In this document: one piece after another, positions 9,583 through 19,857 of the stretch
Position numbering within the stretch: position 1 is the stretch's first letter
How the letters are laid out: each line of letters starts with the position of its first letter
From: RI-153 sp041391225
GTDB lineage: Bacteria; Chloroflexota; Anaerolineae; Caldilineales; Caldilineaceae
Assembly (NCBI GenBank): GCA_041391225.1
Contig: JAWKOL010000003.1
Coordinates: forward strand, 248,001 to 312,000
Direction of reading: 5' to 3'
DNA: 64,000 bases
Program-made: the position numbers and the translations under genes
Notes under the pieces: generated by a model
Told to the model about the DNA's origin: nothing
Seen by the model: only the letters and a program-made list of their open reading frames with translations
The model's database searches: none

Positions 9583-11088
9583 CTAAAATGGCAACGTGAA
9601 CAGTTGATTCGACGCGTTGTTCACCCAGTTGATCACCGTGATCGGGTAGATGCCGATCCACAGCGTGGCCAACGTACAGATGAGCAAGCTGATCTGCGTT
9701 CCCACCGGCACGTCGAGGACGGCCGCGCCGCCAGACACTTCGCTGATCTCAGCGTCCTCGGTGAAGAACATGGCGCGCACGATGTTGAGGTAGTAGAACG
9801 CCGCAATGCCTGCGTTGATCATACCCACGGCTGCCAACCAGAAGTACTGGTGCTGAATCGCTGCGCCGAAGACGTAGAACTTGCCCAGGAAGCCGCCGGT
9901 GAGCGGAATGCCGGTGAGGCTGAGCAAGAAGATGACGAACATACCGGCCAGCCACGGCGCACGCCGAATCAGACCGTTGAAGGCGCTGACGTCGGTGCTG
10001 CCCACGGTCTCTTCCAGCGCCATCACCACAAGGAAGGCGCCCACGTTGGTGAAGATGTAGGCGAAGAGGTAGATGAGCACACCGTTGAGACCGTTCATGC
10101 CGCTCTGCGAGTCTGCGGCCACAGCCACAAGCCCCATGAGCACGTAACCGGCCTGCGCCACCGAGCTGTATGCCAACATGCGCTTCACGTTGGTCTGGCG
10201 CAGCGCGGCCAGGTTGCCCATCGTCATGGTGATGATGCTAAAACCGGCCAGGATCGGCACCCAGTTCACCTCGAACGGGGCCAGCCCCACCACAAAGACA
10301 CGCACCAGCACACCGAATGCCGCAGCCTTCGACGCGGTGGACAGGTAGGTGGCCACGGGCGTGGGTGCTCCTTCGTAGGTGTCGGGCGCCCACTGGTAGA
10401 AGGGTGCCAGACTGGCTTTGAAGCCAAGACCCGCCAAGGTGAGGATCGTGGCTGGAATCGCCACGTAGCTGATGCCCGTCACCTCGCCTGCGGCTGCGAT
10501 TTCTGCAGCGAAGAAGGCAGCGATGTCTCGCAGATAGAGCGAGCCGGTGGCGCCGTAGAGCAAGCTGATGCCGTAGAGCATCACCGCCGACGCAATCGAT
10601 CCGTACAGGAAGTACTTCAACCCAGCCTCGTTGCTGCCCTTCTCTTCACGCAGGAAGCCGGCCAGCATGTAGCTCGTAATCGACAGGAATTCGATGCTGA
10701 TGTAGACCAGCACCAGGTTGTTGGCGCTGACCGCCACGCTCATGGCCAGGCTCACAAACAGGTAGAACGTCCAGAATTCGCCCTGGCTCTTGCTGCGGCG
10801 GTTCATGTAGCGCCCGCCCGCAATTGCCGTCAGAATCATGCCCGCAAAGACAGTCAGCTTGATGAAACCGGCGAAGGCGTCCACGTCCATCATGCCGAAA
10901 GCGACCTGCGGACTCACGTCCATTTGCAGAACCACGGCCAGCAGCGCCGCCGAAAGTGTCAACACCGAAATCGCCATATAGCTGAGGCCGGATTTGCCTT
11001 CGCTCTTGAAAGCAACGTCCAGGCAGAAGACCATAAGCGCGCCCAGCATCAGGATCAGTTCCGGTGCGAGTAGTCCAAAGTCGTACAA
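9583..11088 (-). CDS. nuoN: NADH-quinone oxidoreductase subunit N (membrane-arm set)
   Basis: 501 residues and intact. It is a hydrophobic antiporter-like subunit of the complex I membrane arm with about 14 predicted helices. Family features include YISIEFLSITSYMLAGF, the conserved KYFLYGSIASA segment with its pumping Lys, FKASLAPFYQWAPDTYEGAP and KRMLAYSSVAQAGY. It is last in the minus-strand order A-H-J-K-x-L-M-N, 38 bp after nuoM, and is followed by a terminator. It is distinct in sequence from the second NuoN at 32783-34226, so the two are old paralogues rather than a recent duplication. Confidence 0.95.
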   Translation of the reverse strand: MYDFGLLAPELILMLGALMVFCLDVAFKSEGKSGLSYMAISVLTLSAALLAVVLQMDVSPQVAFGMMDVDAFAGFIKLTVFAGMILTAIAGGRYMNRRSKSQGEFWTFYLFVSLAMSVAVSANNLVLVYISIEFLSITSYMLAGFLREEKGSNEAGLKYFLYGSIASAVMLYGISLLYGATGSLYLRDIAAFFAAEIAAAGEVTGISYVAIPATILTLAGLGFKASLAPFYQWAPDTYEGAPTPVATYLSTASKAAAFGVLVRVFVVGLAPFEVNWVPILAGFSIITMTMGNLAALRQTNVKRMLAYSSVAQAGYVLMGLVAVAADSQSGMNGLNGVLIYLFAYIFTNVGAFLVVMALEETVGSTDVSAFNGLIRRAPWLAGMFVIFLLSLTGIPLTGGFLGKFYVFGAAIQHQYFWLAAVGMINAGIAAFYYLNIVRAMFFTEDAEISEVSGGAAVLDVPVGTQISLLICTLATLWIGIYPITVINWVNNASNQLFTLPF

Positions 11089-11126
11089 GGTGACCTCCTC
11101 GATCTAGGAAGCGTTGGGGGCGCCGA

Positions 11127-12735
11127 TTAGGGCAGGTTCAGGTTCGACACGAAGTTGACCAGTTCCTGCGCCGACGTGTTGAAGTAGAGCAGCAACGCCG
11201 TCGGGTAGACACCGATGATGAACATACCAATCACCAGCGGCCACAGCGTCACCTGCTCGAAGGCGGCGACATCGGTGGGGCCGTCGGCGTGCTTGCCGTC
11301 CACCGTGGTCCAGTGGTCGTGGCGTTCGGCGTCGTATTCACCCAGGAAGACGTTCTGGATGATGCGGTAGAGAATGTAGACGGCGGTGATCACGATGCCG
11401 ATGGTGCCGAAGGCCGCCCAGTAGGGGACCAGCGCAAACGCACCGCGGAAGGTGAAGAATTCCGCCCAGAAAGCCAGCCGCCAGGCAGACCGAGGCTGGC
11501 GAAGGCTGCCACCATCATCAGGCCGTAGAAGTACGGCGTCTTCGCAGCCAGACCACCGAACGCCGACAGTTCACGCGTATGCGCCCGTTCGTAGATCACA
11601 CCGACCAGGAAGAACAAGCGCGCCGGTGATGATGCCGTGGTTGAACATCTGCAACGCCGCACCGTTGATGGCCATCGTGGCGCTGTCGAGGATATTCTCG
11701 GGGCTGACGCCGAAGTTGCTGGCGGCAGCCGCCACCAGCATCAGGCGTCATCACCGTGGCGGCAGCGCCGATACCCAGCACCACATACCCCATGTGGCTC
11801 ACCGAACTGTAGGCGATCAGCCGCTTCAGGTCGGTCTGCGCTACGCAGACAAACGCACCATGAACAATCGCAATCGCACCCAGCGCCACCAGCCACGGCG
11901 CCCAGTAGACCGCCGCATTGGGGAAGGTGGGCAGCATCATGCGCAGCAGAGCCATAGGCGCCCAGTTTAAGCAGCACACCGGCCAGGATCACGCTACCGG
12001 CAGTGGGCGCTTCGGTGTGGGCGTCGGGCAGCCAGGTGTGAAAGGGAAGCTCGGCACCTTGAAGGCGAAGCCCAGGAAGAGTCCCCAGAAGGCCAGGCTG
12101 GCCAGCGTCAGGTCGCCGGCGAAGGGCTGCGCCGCCGCGGCTTCGAGGATGTTGAATGTTCCCGTGGCAAAGTAGATGCCCAGGATCGCCAACAACATCG
12201 CCACCGAGCCGACCAAGGTGTAGATGAAGAACCCGATCGAGGCATAGTTGCGGTTTGCGCCGCCCCAGATGCCAATCAGGAAGTACATCGGCACCAGGCT
12301 GATTTCCCAGAAGACGTAGAAGAGCACGTAGTCCAGCGCAACGAAGACGCCCAACATGCTCATCTCCAGCAGGTGGAAGAGGAAGAAGTACTCTTTCACC
12401 CGCTTGTTGATCACACCGGCGCTGTAGTAGAAGCTCAGCGTCGAAAGCAGCGTGGTCAGGAAAATCAAGGGTACGCTCAAACCGTCTACGCCCAGGTGGT
12501 AGCTGGCGTTCAGCGGCGGGATCCAGTCGGCCAGGGTGACGAACTGGAAGCCACCCGTATCGTAGCTGTAGCCGAAGAGCAGGTAGACGCTCAGCCCCAA
12601 CGGCAACAGACTGGCCACAGTCGACCCAACCTTGATGGTCCGATCCGAGTTACCGAAGGCCAGCACCAGAAGCGCCGATACCAGCGGCCAGAACAGAATG
12701 ACGGTCAAAATCCAACCGTTAACTTGAGAATCCAT
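11127..12735 (-). CDS. nuoM: NADH-quinone oxidoreductase subunit M (frameshifted)
   Basis: Start ATG 12735 gives MDSQVNGWILTVILFW. The first 240 residues are in one frame: YHLGVDGLSVPLIFL, FYVFWEISLVPMYFLIG and FAFKVPSFPF. The middle continues in other frames (KLGAYG near 11970, CVAQTDLKRLIAYSSVSHMGYV near 11810) and the end (TLWPLVIGMFIIGVYPTALL) is in the frame closing at 11127. These are standard NuoM landmarks, including the Lys in the pumping helices. Several indels between 11390 and 12010 interrupt it. As the flanking genes are intact, sequence error is as likely as decay. It forms part of the proton-pumping membrane arm. Confidence 0.88.
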
Positions 12736-12810
12736 AAAATCTTCTCCTCAGCAGCGGAACAGTTTTGTGTACCCGAATAATTTGCGTACCCGAATGAATC
12801 GTATAAACGC

Positions 12811-15038
12811 CTACACCAGCGTCAACAGCGGGCAGCACGTTCAAGAAGAGCCAGACTGCCGCCGTCAACAGACCCAAAGAGCAAGTAAGTCTGCACACGG
12901 CCATCCTGCAAGAGACGGGTGACGTTGCCCGCCTGATCCGAGAGCCAGCCGACGCCGTTGATCAGTCCGTCGACGACGTAGCGGTCGAACGCGGCCAGCA
13001 CAACAGAGAGGCCAATCGCGATGCGGCCGATCCAATTGATGATCCAGTCGATCACCCATTCGCGGTCAAACAGAGCCAGGAATTTCGAGAAGCCCAGCGA
13101 GAAGGCAACCACCGTGTCGCGGTAGAACTCGTCCACCCAGTACTTGTTGTGCCACATCGTCCAAATCGGGCCGAAGATCTTGGCCAATGGATCGATCTGC
13201 CCTTCTTTCAGTCCTTGCCCGTAGAGGACATAGCCCAGCCCGAGACCGCCCAACGCCACCACCAGCGACGTCAGCAGCGGAATCCAGCTAAAGGTCAGCA
13301 CATGCGGGTGCAGGTGCATGTACTCAGAGTACGGCTCCAGGAAGTGCTCGATCCAGTTGGGGACAATGCCGCCGATCAGTGGGAACTTCTCCGGGATGCC
13401 GAACCAGCCTGCGCCGATGGCGAAGACGCTGATCAGCAGCAGCGGCACCGTCATGCTGGCGACGCTTTCGGGCGCATGGACCGCGCCTTCGGAACGAGGC
13501 TTGCCCAGGAAGGTGAGTCCGATCTGGCGCATGGTGTAGAACGCCGTCAGGAAAGCCGACAGCGCCAGCGTCCAGAAGATCCAGAAGTGGGCGTCACCCC
13601 AGGCCACGGCCAGGATCTCATCTTTCGACCAGAAGCCGGCCGTCACCAGCGGGAAGCCGGAAAGCGCCAGGCCACCGATGATGAACGTCCAACCAGTGCG
13701 CGGCATACGGCCAAGCAGGCCGCCCATATTGCGCATGTCCTGAGGATCTTCGGGATTCAGTGCGCCGTCCTGGCGCTGGATGACGTGTGCGCCGTGCGCA
13801 TGACCATGTTCGTCATGGCCATGACCGTGTTCGTGGGCGTGGTGGAAGCCATGCTCGACGCCGTGAATCACGCTGCCGGAGCCAAGGAAGAGCAACGCCT
13901 TGAAGAAGGCGTGGGTGAGCAGGTGGAAAATCGCCGCCACGTACGCGCCCATGCCGATGGCCGCCACCATGTAACCAAGCTGGCTGATGGTGGAATAAGC
14001 CAGCACGCGTTTGATATCCCATTGGGCCAGGGCGATGGTGGCGGCAAAAAGCGCCGTGAACGCCCCGATGAAGCCCACAAAGCCCAGCGCACCAGCAGAG
14101 ACCTCACCAGCGTATTCGTAGATGGGGAACATGCGCACCAGCAGGTAGACACCGGCGGAAACCATCGTCGCCGCATGAATCAGGGCGCTGACGGGTGTGG
14201 GGCCTTCCATCGCATCGGGCAGCCAGACATGCAGCGGGAACTGCGAACTCTTGCCCACGGTGCCAAAGAAGATCAGCACAGCGATCAGGGCAATCCACGG
14301 CACGCTGCCGAAGATGGGAATGGTGACGCTGATGTGCGACAGGTGCTCCAGGTTCTCGGCAGTGAAGAGTTCGCTGAAGCGCAGCGAGCTTGGCTCACTC
14401 ATCACGTACAGCAACATCATGCCAATGAACATGATGGCATCGCCGACGCGGGTGGTGATGAACGCCTTGAACGCCGCCTTCTTGGCCGATTCCTTCTCGA
14501 ACCAGAAGCCGATGAGCAGGTAGCTGCACAGGCCCATGATTTCCCAGAAGATGAAGAACTGGAGCAGGTTGTTGGCCACAACCAAACCCAGCATACCGGT
14601 GGCGAAGAGGCTGATGTAGGCGAAGAAGCGGCTGTAGCGTGGGTCCTTGTGCTGCGAATACGCCAGAGGATAGTCTTCTCGGCGCAAGTGGCTGGGGAAG
14701 GTCATGTAGCCGCTGGAGTAGATGAAGATCATCAACAGCAAGAAGGGAACCATGATCAGCATCAGCGCGTTGGACGGGTCCACGGCATAGCCGATGACGA
14801 ATTCCGTCGCGCCGGTGGGGATCGTGTAGAGCGCCTCGTCGATGGGATGTTCGCCGAAGTGTTCGGTGAAGAACGACGCGAAGGCGATGCCCCAACCCAA
14901 AATAAAGCTAATGAAGACGGCGCCAATGGCGAACAGCGAGCTGGCCCGCTTGTTGCTGTTGAGGAACAGCACAATCGTCAAAAAGGCCAGGAACGGTGGA
15001 ATGGGAATCACCCATGCTAGATTAAAAATGCCTTCCAT
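12811..15038 (-). CDS. nuoL: NADH-quinone oxidoreductase subunit L with His-rich loop (C-terminal frameshifts)
   Basis: About 740 residues from ATG 15038. NuoL landmarks are FWEIMGLCSYLLIGFWFE, FGTVGKSSQFPLHVWLPDAM, TPVSALIHAATMV, AQWDIKRVLAYSTISQLGYM and the long lateral helix region near the end. Residues ~391-425 form an insertion rich in His (HGFHHAHEHGHGHDEHGHAHG), encoded at about 13765-13865, where most NuoL proteins have a short loop. The last ~25 codons need two single-base repairs, which yield TAAVWLFLNVLPLLTLV and a stop at 12811-12813. Without repair the frame runs to 12822. It is the distal proton-pumping subunit. Confidence 0.93.
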
Positions 15039-15189
15039 GAATCAACCTCGTTGTCTTGATTGGACATCCATCTGAAAGCCGCAGACACTGCCGCTCAGGT
15101 TGCTAGTAAATCCCGGCGGAAATACACCGATAGTCTCGACCACTGGTACAGAGGCCGTATTTCTGCCGTGGTATTTACGCAGATGTGTA

Positions 15190-15540
15190 CTAGGTGCGCA
15201 GACTGCTCACCAGATTGGCCACGCCGTAACCCACCAGCAGCCCCAGAAAGGCCAGGGCGAACAACCAGAGATCGTTGGTCACCTGCGCAAAGGTGCCGAT
15301 GCCGATGAAGAGCGCCGCACCGATCAGTGCAAACAGCAGACGATTGCGTTGATCTGTCTTTCGGCGTTTGGCAAGCGCAAGCAGATCAGCGGCGTCGGCG
15401 TAATCGGGCGCATGTTTTACTACTTCGTCCAGCGCATGAATGGCGCCGGTATAGTTGCCGATCTGCATTTTCTCCTGGGCCAACTGGTAGAGGAAGTCAC
15501 ATTGTTCTTCCAGCGAGCCGGTCAACAACTGTTTTGGCAT
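15190..15540 (-). CDS. TPR-like protein with two membrane helices inside the nuo operon
   Basis: 116 residues. Residues 1-60 are helical and look like a single TPR-type pair: QEKMQIGNYTGAIHALDEVVKHAPDYADAADLLALAK. Two membrane helices follow (LLFALIGAALFIGIG and LWLFALAFLGLLVGYGVANLV). It lies between nuoL (151 bp upstream of its stop) and nuoK (12 bp away), so it is almost certainly co-transcribed. It is not a known complex I subunit. A role as an assembly or accessory factor for the membrane arm is inferred from position only. The gap 15039-15189 has no gene. Confidence 0.7.
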   Translation of the reverse strand: MPKQLLTGSLEEQCDFLYQLAQEKMQIGNYTGAIHALDEVVKHAPDYADAADLLALAKRRKTDQRNRLLFALIGAALFIGIGTFAQVTNDLWLFALAFLGLLVGYGVANLVSSLRT

Positions 15541-15552
15541 AGCCTGTCCACG

Positions 15553-15864
15553 CTACCCCGCCAACGACTTCAACTCTTCTACGTTGATCGTCTTGCGGGC
15601 GCGATACACGGAAATAATCAGAGCCAGACCCACGGCGGCTTCCGCTGCGGCCAGGGCGATGATGAAGACGGCGAAAACCTGCCCGGTGAGATCAGCGAAA
15701 GTCGGGCTGAAGCGCCAGAAAGCCACCAGATTGATATTGGCCGCATTGAGCATCAACTCCACGCCCATGAGAATGGCAATGGCGTTGCGCCGGGCCAACG
15801 CACCGTATAGACCGCATGAGAACAAAAAGGCTGCAACAATGAGATACCAGGTCAGTGGAACCAC
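15553..15864 (-). CDS. nuoK: NADH-quinone oxidoreductase subunit K
   Basis: 103 residues and intact, the usual NuoK length. Three membrane helices with the conserved acidic residue in MGVELMLNAANINLVAF and the AAAEAAVGLALII segment, ending INVEELKSLAG. It lies 24 bp downstream of nuoJ on the minus strand and works with NuoJ, NuoA and NuoH at the proximal end of the membrane arm. Confidence 0.95.
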   Translation of the reverse strand: MVPLTWYLIVAAFLFSCGLYGALARRNAIAILMGVELMLNAANINLVAFWRFSPTFADLTGQVFAVFIIALAAAEAAVGLALIISVYRARKTINVEELKSLAG

Positions 15865-15888
15865 AAAGATCCTCCCTTGGCGTTTGAT

Positions 15889-16467
15889 TTAGCGATCGCG
15901 GGCCAGCATCACAGCGCCGACCAACGCCAGCAACAAGAGCAGCCCCAACACCTCGAAGGCCACCACGTACGTCGTCACAAACTCAACGCCCAGCGCCGCG
16001 ATCATCGCTTCGGGCGAAACGAACAAACCATCCGCGGTGATGAATTCACCGGCTGCCGCCACCGCCTGCCCGCCGGCGACGAAGAGATTGGGCGCTTCAT
16101 CAGCCCACGGCGTCCCCTGCACGAAGCCGAGCAACGCCGCAAAGAAGAGGAAGGCAAACAACGCCGACTTGCCCGCCTGTCGGTTCAAGGGCGACGTCTT
16201 GCCGTACATCATGCTGCGGGTGAGCATGATGGCGAAGGTGATCAGCGTGGCAATCGCGCCCACGTAGACCAACACCTGGCTCACAGCGATGAATTCGGCT
16301 TCCAGCAGCACGTACATGCCCGCCACACCGAAGAGCGTCGCCACCAGGGCCAGCGCATTGTGGAAGAGATTCGGGCTGGCCACCACCAGCACAGCAGAGA
16401 CCATCGTGAACAGCGCAATCGCCGCGAAGACCAGTTGGTCGACGGAGGGGAGATGAATTTCTGGCAT
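15889..16467 (-). CDS. nuoJ: NADH-quinone oxidoreductase subunit J
   Basis: 192 residues and intact, with five membrane helices. The family segment EAEFIAVSQVLVYVGAIATLITFAIMLTR contains the helix-3 region with the pi-bulge. A 40-residue periplasmic loop precedes the last helices, which end in LLLLLALVGAVMLARDR. It lies between nuoH (57 bp) and nuoK (24 bp). Confidence 0.95.
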   Translation of the reverse strand: MPEIHLPSVDQLVFAAIALFTMVSAVLVVASPNLFHNALALVATLFGVAGMYVLLEAEFIAVSQVLVYVGAIATLITFAIMLTRSMMYGKTSPLNRQAGKSALFAFLFFAALLGFVQGTPWADEAPNLFVAGGQAVAAAGEFITADGLFVSPEAMIAALGVEFVTTYVVAFEVLGLLLLLALVGAVMLARDR

Positions 16468-16524
16468 AATTACATCGATCCTTGTTGGATGATTACTCAG
16501 CAGGTCTGCTATTCAGCAGGTCTG

Positions 16525-17739
<1,215 letters not shown>

Positions 17740-17790
17740 TTGAAACCTCCATCCAAAGCGATAAATGGGGATGTACTGCCCGTGCGGCCA

Positions 17791-18146
17791 CTACTGCCAT
17801 TCAAAGCGCCCTTGCGCCAGTCGTAAAGCAGGCCGATGACCAAAAGAAGAATGAAGAAGATGGCCGCAATCACGCCAAATAGGTTCAGCGCATCGTAGGC
17901 CAGGGCAATCGGGAAGAGGAAGATCGCTTCGACGTCGAACACCACGAAGACGAGACCAATCAAGTAATACTGCGCACGAAACTGCACCCAAGTGTCGCCG
18001 ATTGTCTCGACACCGCTCTCGTAAACGGCGTTCTTGATCGGATCAGGACGCCGCGGGCCAAGGAAATGACCAATCGTAATCGCCGCGACCGGTACGATCA
18101 CCGCCAGTGCACTTAAGATCAGAATAAACGCGTACTGGGAGAGCAT
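17791..18146 (-). CDS. nuoA: NADH-quinone oxidoreductase subunit A (end frameshifted)
   Basis: Start ATG 18146 with AGAAGGAG 6 nt upstream; longer in-frame starts lie in the promoter region. About 118 residues with three helices and the family signature DPIKNAVYESGVETIGD, then VFVVFDVEAIFLFP. As read, the frame runs through KGALNGSS to 17700 and overlaps nuoH by 40 bp. Adding one base after KGAL gives the canonical ending KGALEWQ and a stop at 17791-17793, which removes the overlap. It is first in the minus-strand operon, ~65 bp from an extended -10 promoter. Confidence 0.92.
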
Positions 18147-18215
18147 GAACCGCTCCTTCTGCGAACCTATAGGAAATAGCAAAGCAATTGTGTGGAAAAG
18201 TACAAAGCGACCGGC

Positions 18216-18224
18216 ATTATAGCA
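18216..18224 (-). promoter_or_regulatory. Extended -10 promoter for the membrane-arm nuo operon
   Basis: The minus strand reads TGCTATAAT (18224-18216), a consensus -10 with the extended TGn element. No good -35 is visible at 17 bp. Predicted start is near 18209, leaving a ~60-nt leader to nuoA. Confidence 0.6.
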
Positions 18225-18376
18225 TAGCGCAGAAGCAAAAGAAAAGTTTTCAGACCAAAAAGTGCTTTTTGTTCTGTAATGCGCTATCCAAATCTGCCTT
18301 TGCAATGACTCTTCCCAAGCAAACGATTGTAAACCCTACAACAAAGCTCCAAATTTCACAAAACTTTGGGTTCCTT

Positions 18377-18405
18377 TTGACAACCAATTGCCTTCATGCT
18401 AGAAT
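18377..18405 (+). promoter_or_regulatory. Sigma70-type promoter for the complete nuo operon
   Basis: TTGACA (18377-18382), 17-bp spacer, TAGAAT (18400-18405). The leader to nuoA at 18550 is about 140 nt. This promoter and the one at 18216 point in opposite directions from the same ~400-bp region (18147-18549), which has no gene. Confidence 0.75.
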
Positions 18406-18549
18406 CACGCACGTTCGTGGGAAAATGCACGAGCGTGTGTCGCTGCCACTCTCCTGACACTATCCCGTTGGGTTGGTCCTGTCGGCGCATTTGATCCACA
18501 CTTTTGTCCACCGCCAGATCGAATCTGATACGTCGCTTAGGAGTGCTTC

Positions 18550-18903
18550 ATGGCGTCTGACTACATTCCACTCCTCGTTTTACTCGTGCTTGCCGCCGCA
18601 TTTGCCGGCATCGCCATTGTGGTTCCGTCCTTACTTGGCCCCAAAGTTCCCAATAAACAGAAGATGGAGCCGTACGAATCGGGCATCATCCCGTTCGGGG
18701 ACACGCGCCGCCGCTTCCCGGTGAAGTACTACCTCGTCGCCATGATCTTCTTGATCTTCGACATTGAGGTAATCTTCCTCTACCCGTGGGCGTCGATTTT
18801 GCGCGATCTGCGTGTCTTCGCGCTGGTGGCGATGGCACCGTTCATGCTTGTGCTGATCATCGGCCTCATCTACGAATGGCGCAAAGGCGCGCTGGATTGG
18901 TAA
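18550..18903 (+). CDS. nuoA: NADH-quinone oxidoreductase subunit A (complete set)
   Basis: 117 residues and intact: three helices, the signature KQKMEPYESGIIPFGDTRRRFPVKYYLVAMIFLIFDIEVIFLYP and the canonical end EWRKGALDW. ATG 18550 follows GGAGTGCTTC. It opens the plus-strand operon and shares only family-level similarity with the minus-strand NuoA. A 280-bp spacer with no recognisable gene separates it from nuoB. Confidence 0.95.
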   Translation: MASDYIPLLVLLVLAAAFAGIAIVVPSLLGPKVPNKQKMEPYESGIIPFGDTRRRFPVKYYLVAMIFLIFDIEVIFLYPWASILRDLRVFALVAMAPFMLVLIIGLIYEWRKGALDW

Positions 18904-19183
18904 CATCGTCAGTGTCAGGCACCGACGCAACGAACGTATGATCGACACACGTCTGCGCTATCCATCCAAGTGCGTCGCAAATGACGTTGAGATCGTAGCG
19001 TATCTTACCAAGTTTTGCCCCACCCGCTGCACGTGCGCTATATTAAAGAAGCCACGCACAACCTTATCCCATGACTTCATGGATCGGCGATGCGCCGTGT
19101 AATCGGTACAGCCGATCTGGTTTTTGTCTGGGCATCGCATTCATTCTGTTGGATTCTGTGAAGCTGAATTGCTGAGGTAAACA

Positions 19184-19708
19184 ATGGGTCTAGAACAGCG
19201 ACTACCCGAAGGTATCCTGACCACAACGTTGGACGGGCTTGTCAACTGGGGACGGAAGAACAGCACCTGGCCGCTCCTGTTTGGGCTCGCCTGCTGCGCC
19301 ATCGAGATGATCGCCGCCGGCACCTCTCGCCACGACATCGCTCGCTACGGCTCCGAACTCTTCCGCGCCAGCCCGCGTCAGGCCGATCTGATGATCGTCT
19401 CCGGGCGCGTCAGCAACAAGATGGCCCCGGTGATCAAGCGCATCTACGATCAGATGGCCGCGCCGAAATGGGTGATCGCCATGGGCATCTGCGCCAGCGC
19501 CGGCGGTCCTTTCAACAACTACGCCATCATCCAGGGCGTAGACAAGATCATTCCCGTCGACGTCTACGTACCCGGTTGCCCGCCGCGTCCTGAATCCTTG
19601 CTCTACGCCATCGAAAAACTACGCGAGAAACAGGGCAAAGAAAGCATCCGCGACTACATCAAACCGAGCCGCGAAGCCAGTCTTGAAACGATTGCGCCGC
19701 TGGGATAG
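19184..19708 (+). CDS. nuoB: NADH-quinone oxidoreductase subunit B
   Basis: 174 residues and intact. NuoB holds the terminal 4Fe-4S cluster N2 next to the quinone site. The ligands are visible: tandem Cys in GLACCAIEM, Cys in MGICASAGGPF and Cys in VPGCPPRPE. Start ATG 19184 has GAGGTAAAC upstream. It is the only NuoB in the window, so the membrane-arm-only operon would have to share it or do without. Confidence 0.96.
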   Translation: MGLEQRLPEGILTTTLDGLVNWGRKNSTWPLLFGLACCAIEMIAAGTSRHDIARYGSELFRASPRQADLMIVSGRVSNKMAPVIKRIYDQMAAPKWVIAMGICASAGGPFNNYAIIQGVDKIIPVDVYVPGCPPRPESLLYAIEKLREKQGKESIRDYIKPSREASLETIAPLG

Positions 19709-19806
19709 TAATGCGTAATCCATAATGCGTAATTTGTAGACGAAGTTGGTTCCCAATTGGCGGAAATCGTGTCGACGAATTACGCATTATGAATCACGCA
19801 TTACGT
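19707..19806. repeat. Palindromic repeat family B, copy 1
   Basis: Arms of 'taatgcgtaatccataatgc' and 'gcattatgaatcacgcatta' flank a ~45-bp unrelated core. It fills the nuoB-nuoCD gap. Confidence 0.85.
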
Positions 19807-19857
19807 CTCCCACGGTTCTTTTTGCATACTTAACGTTGCACCCGTTCGGAGAACGCA

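Noticed and set aside
13149..15020. 623-codon plus-strand reading frame
   Set aside because: Antisense of nuoL; its charged, Gln/His-rich sequence is the complement of hydrophobic helices.
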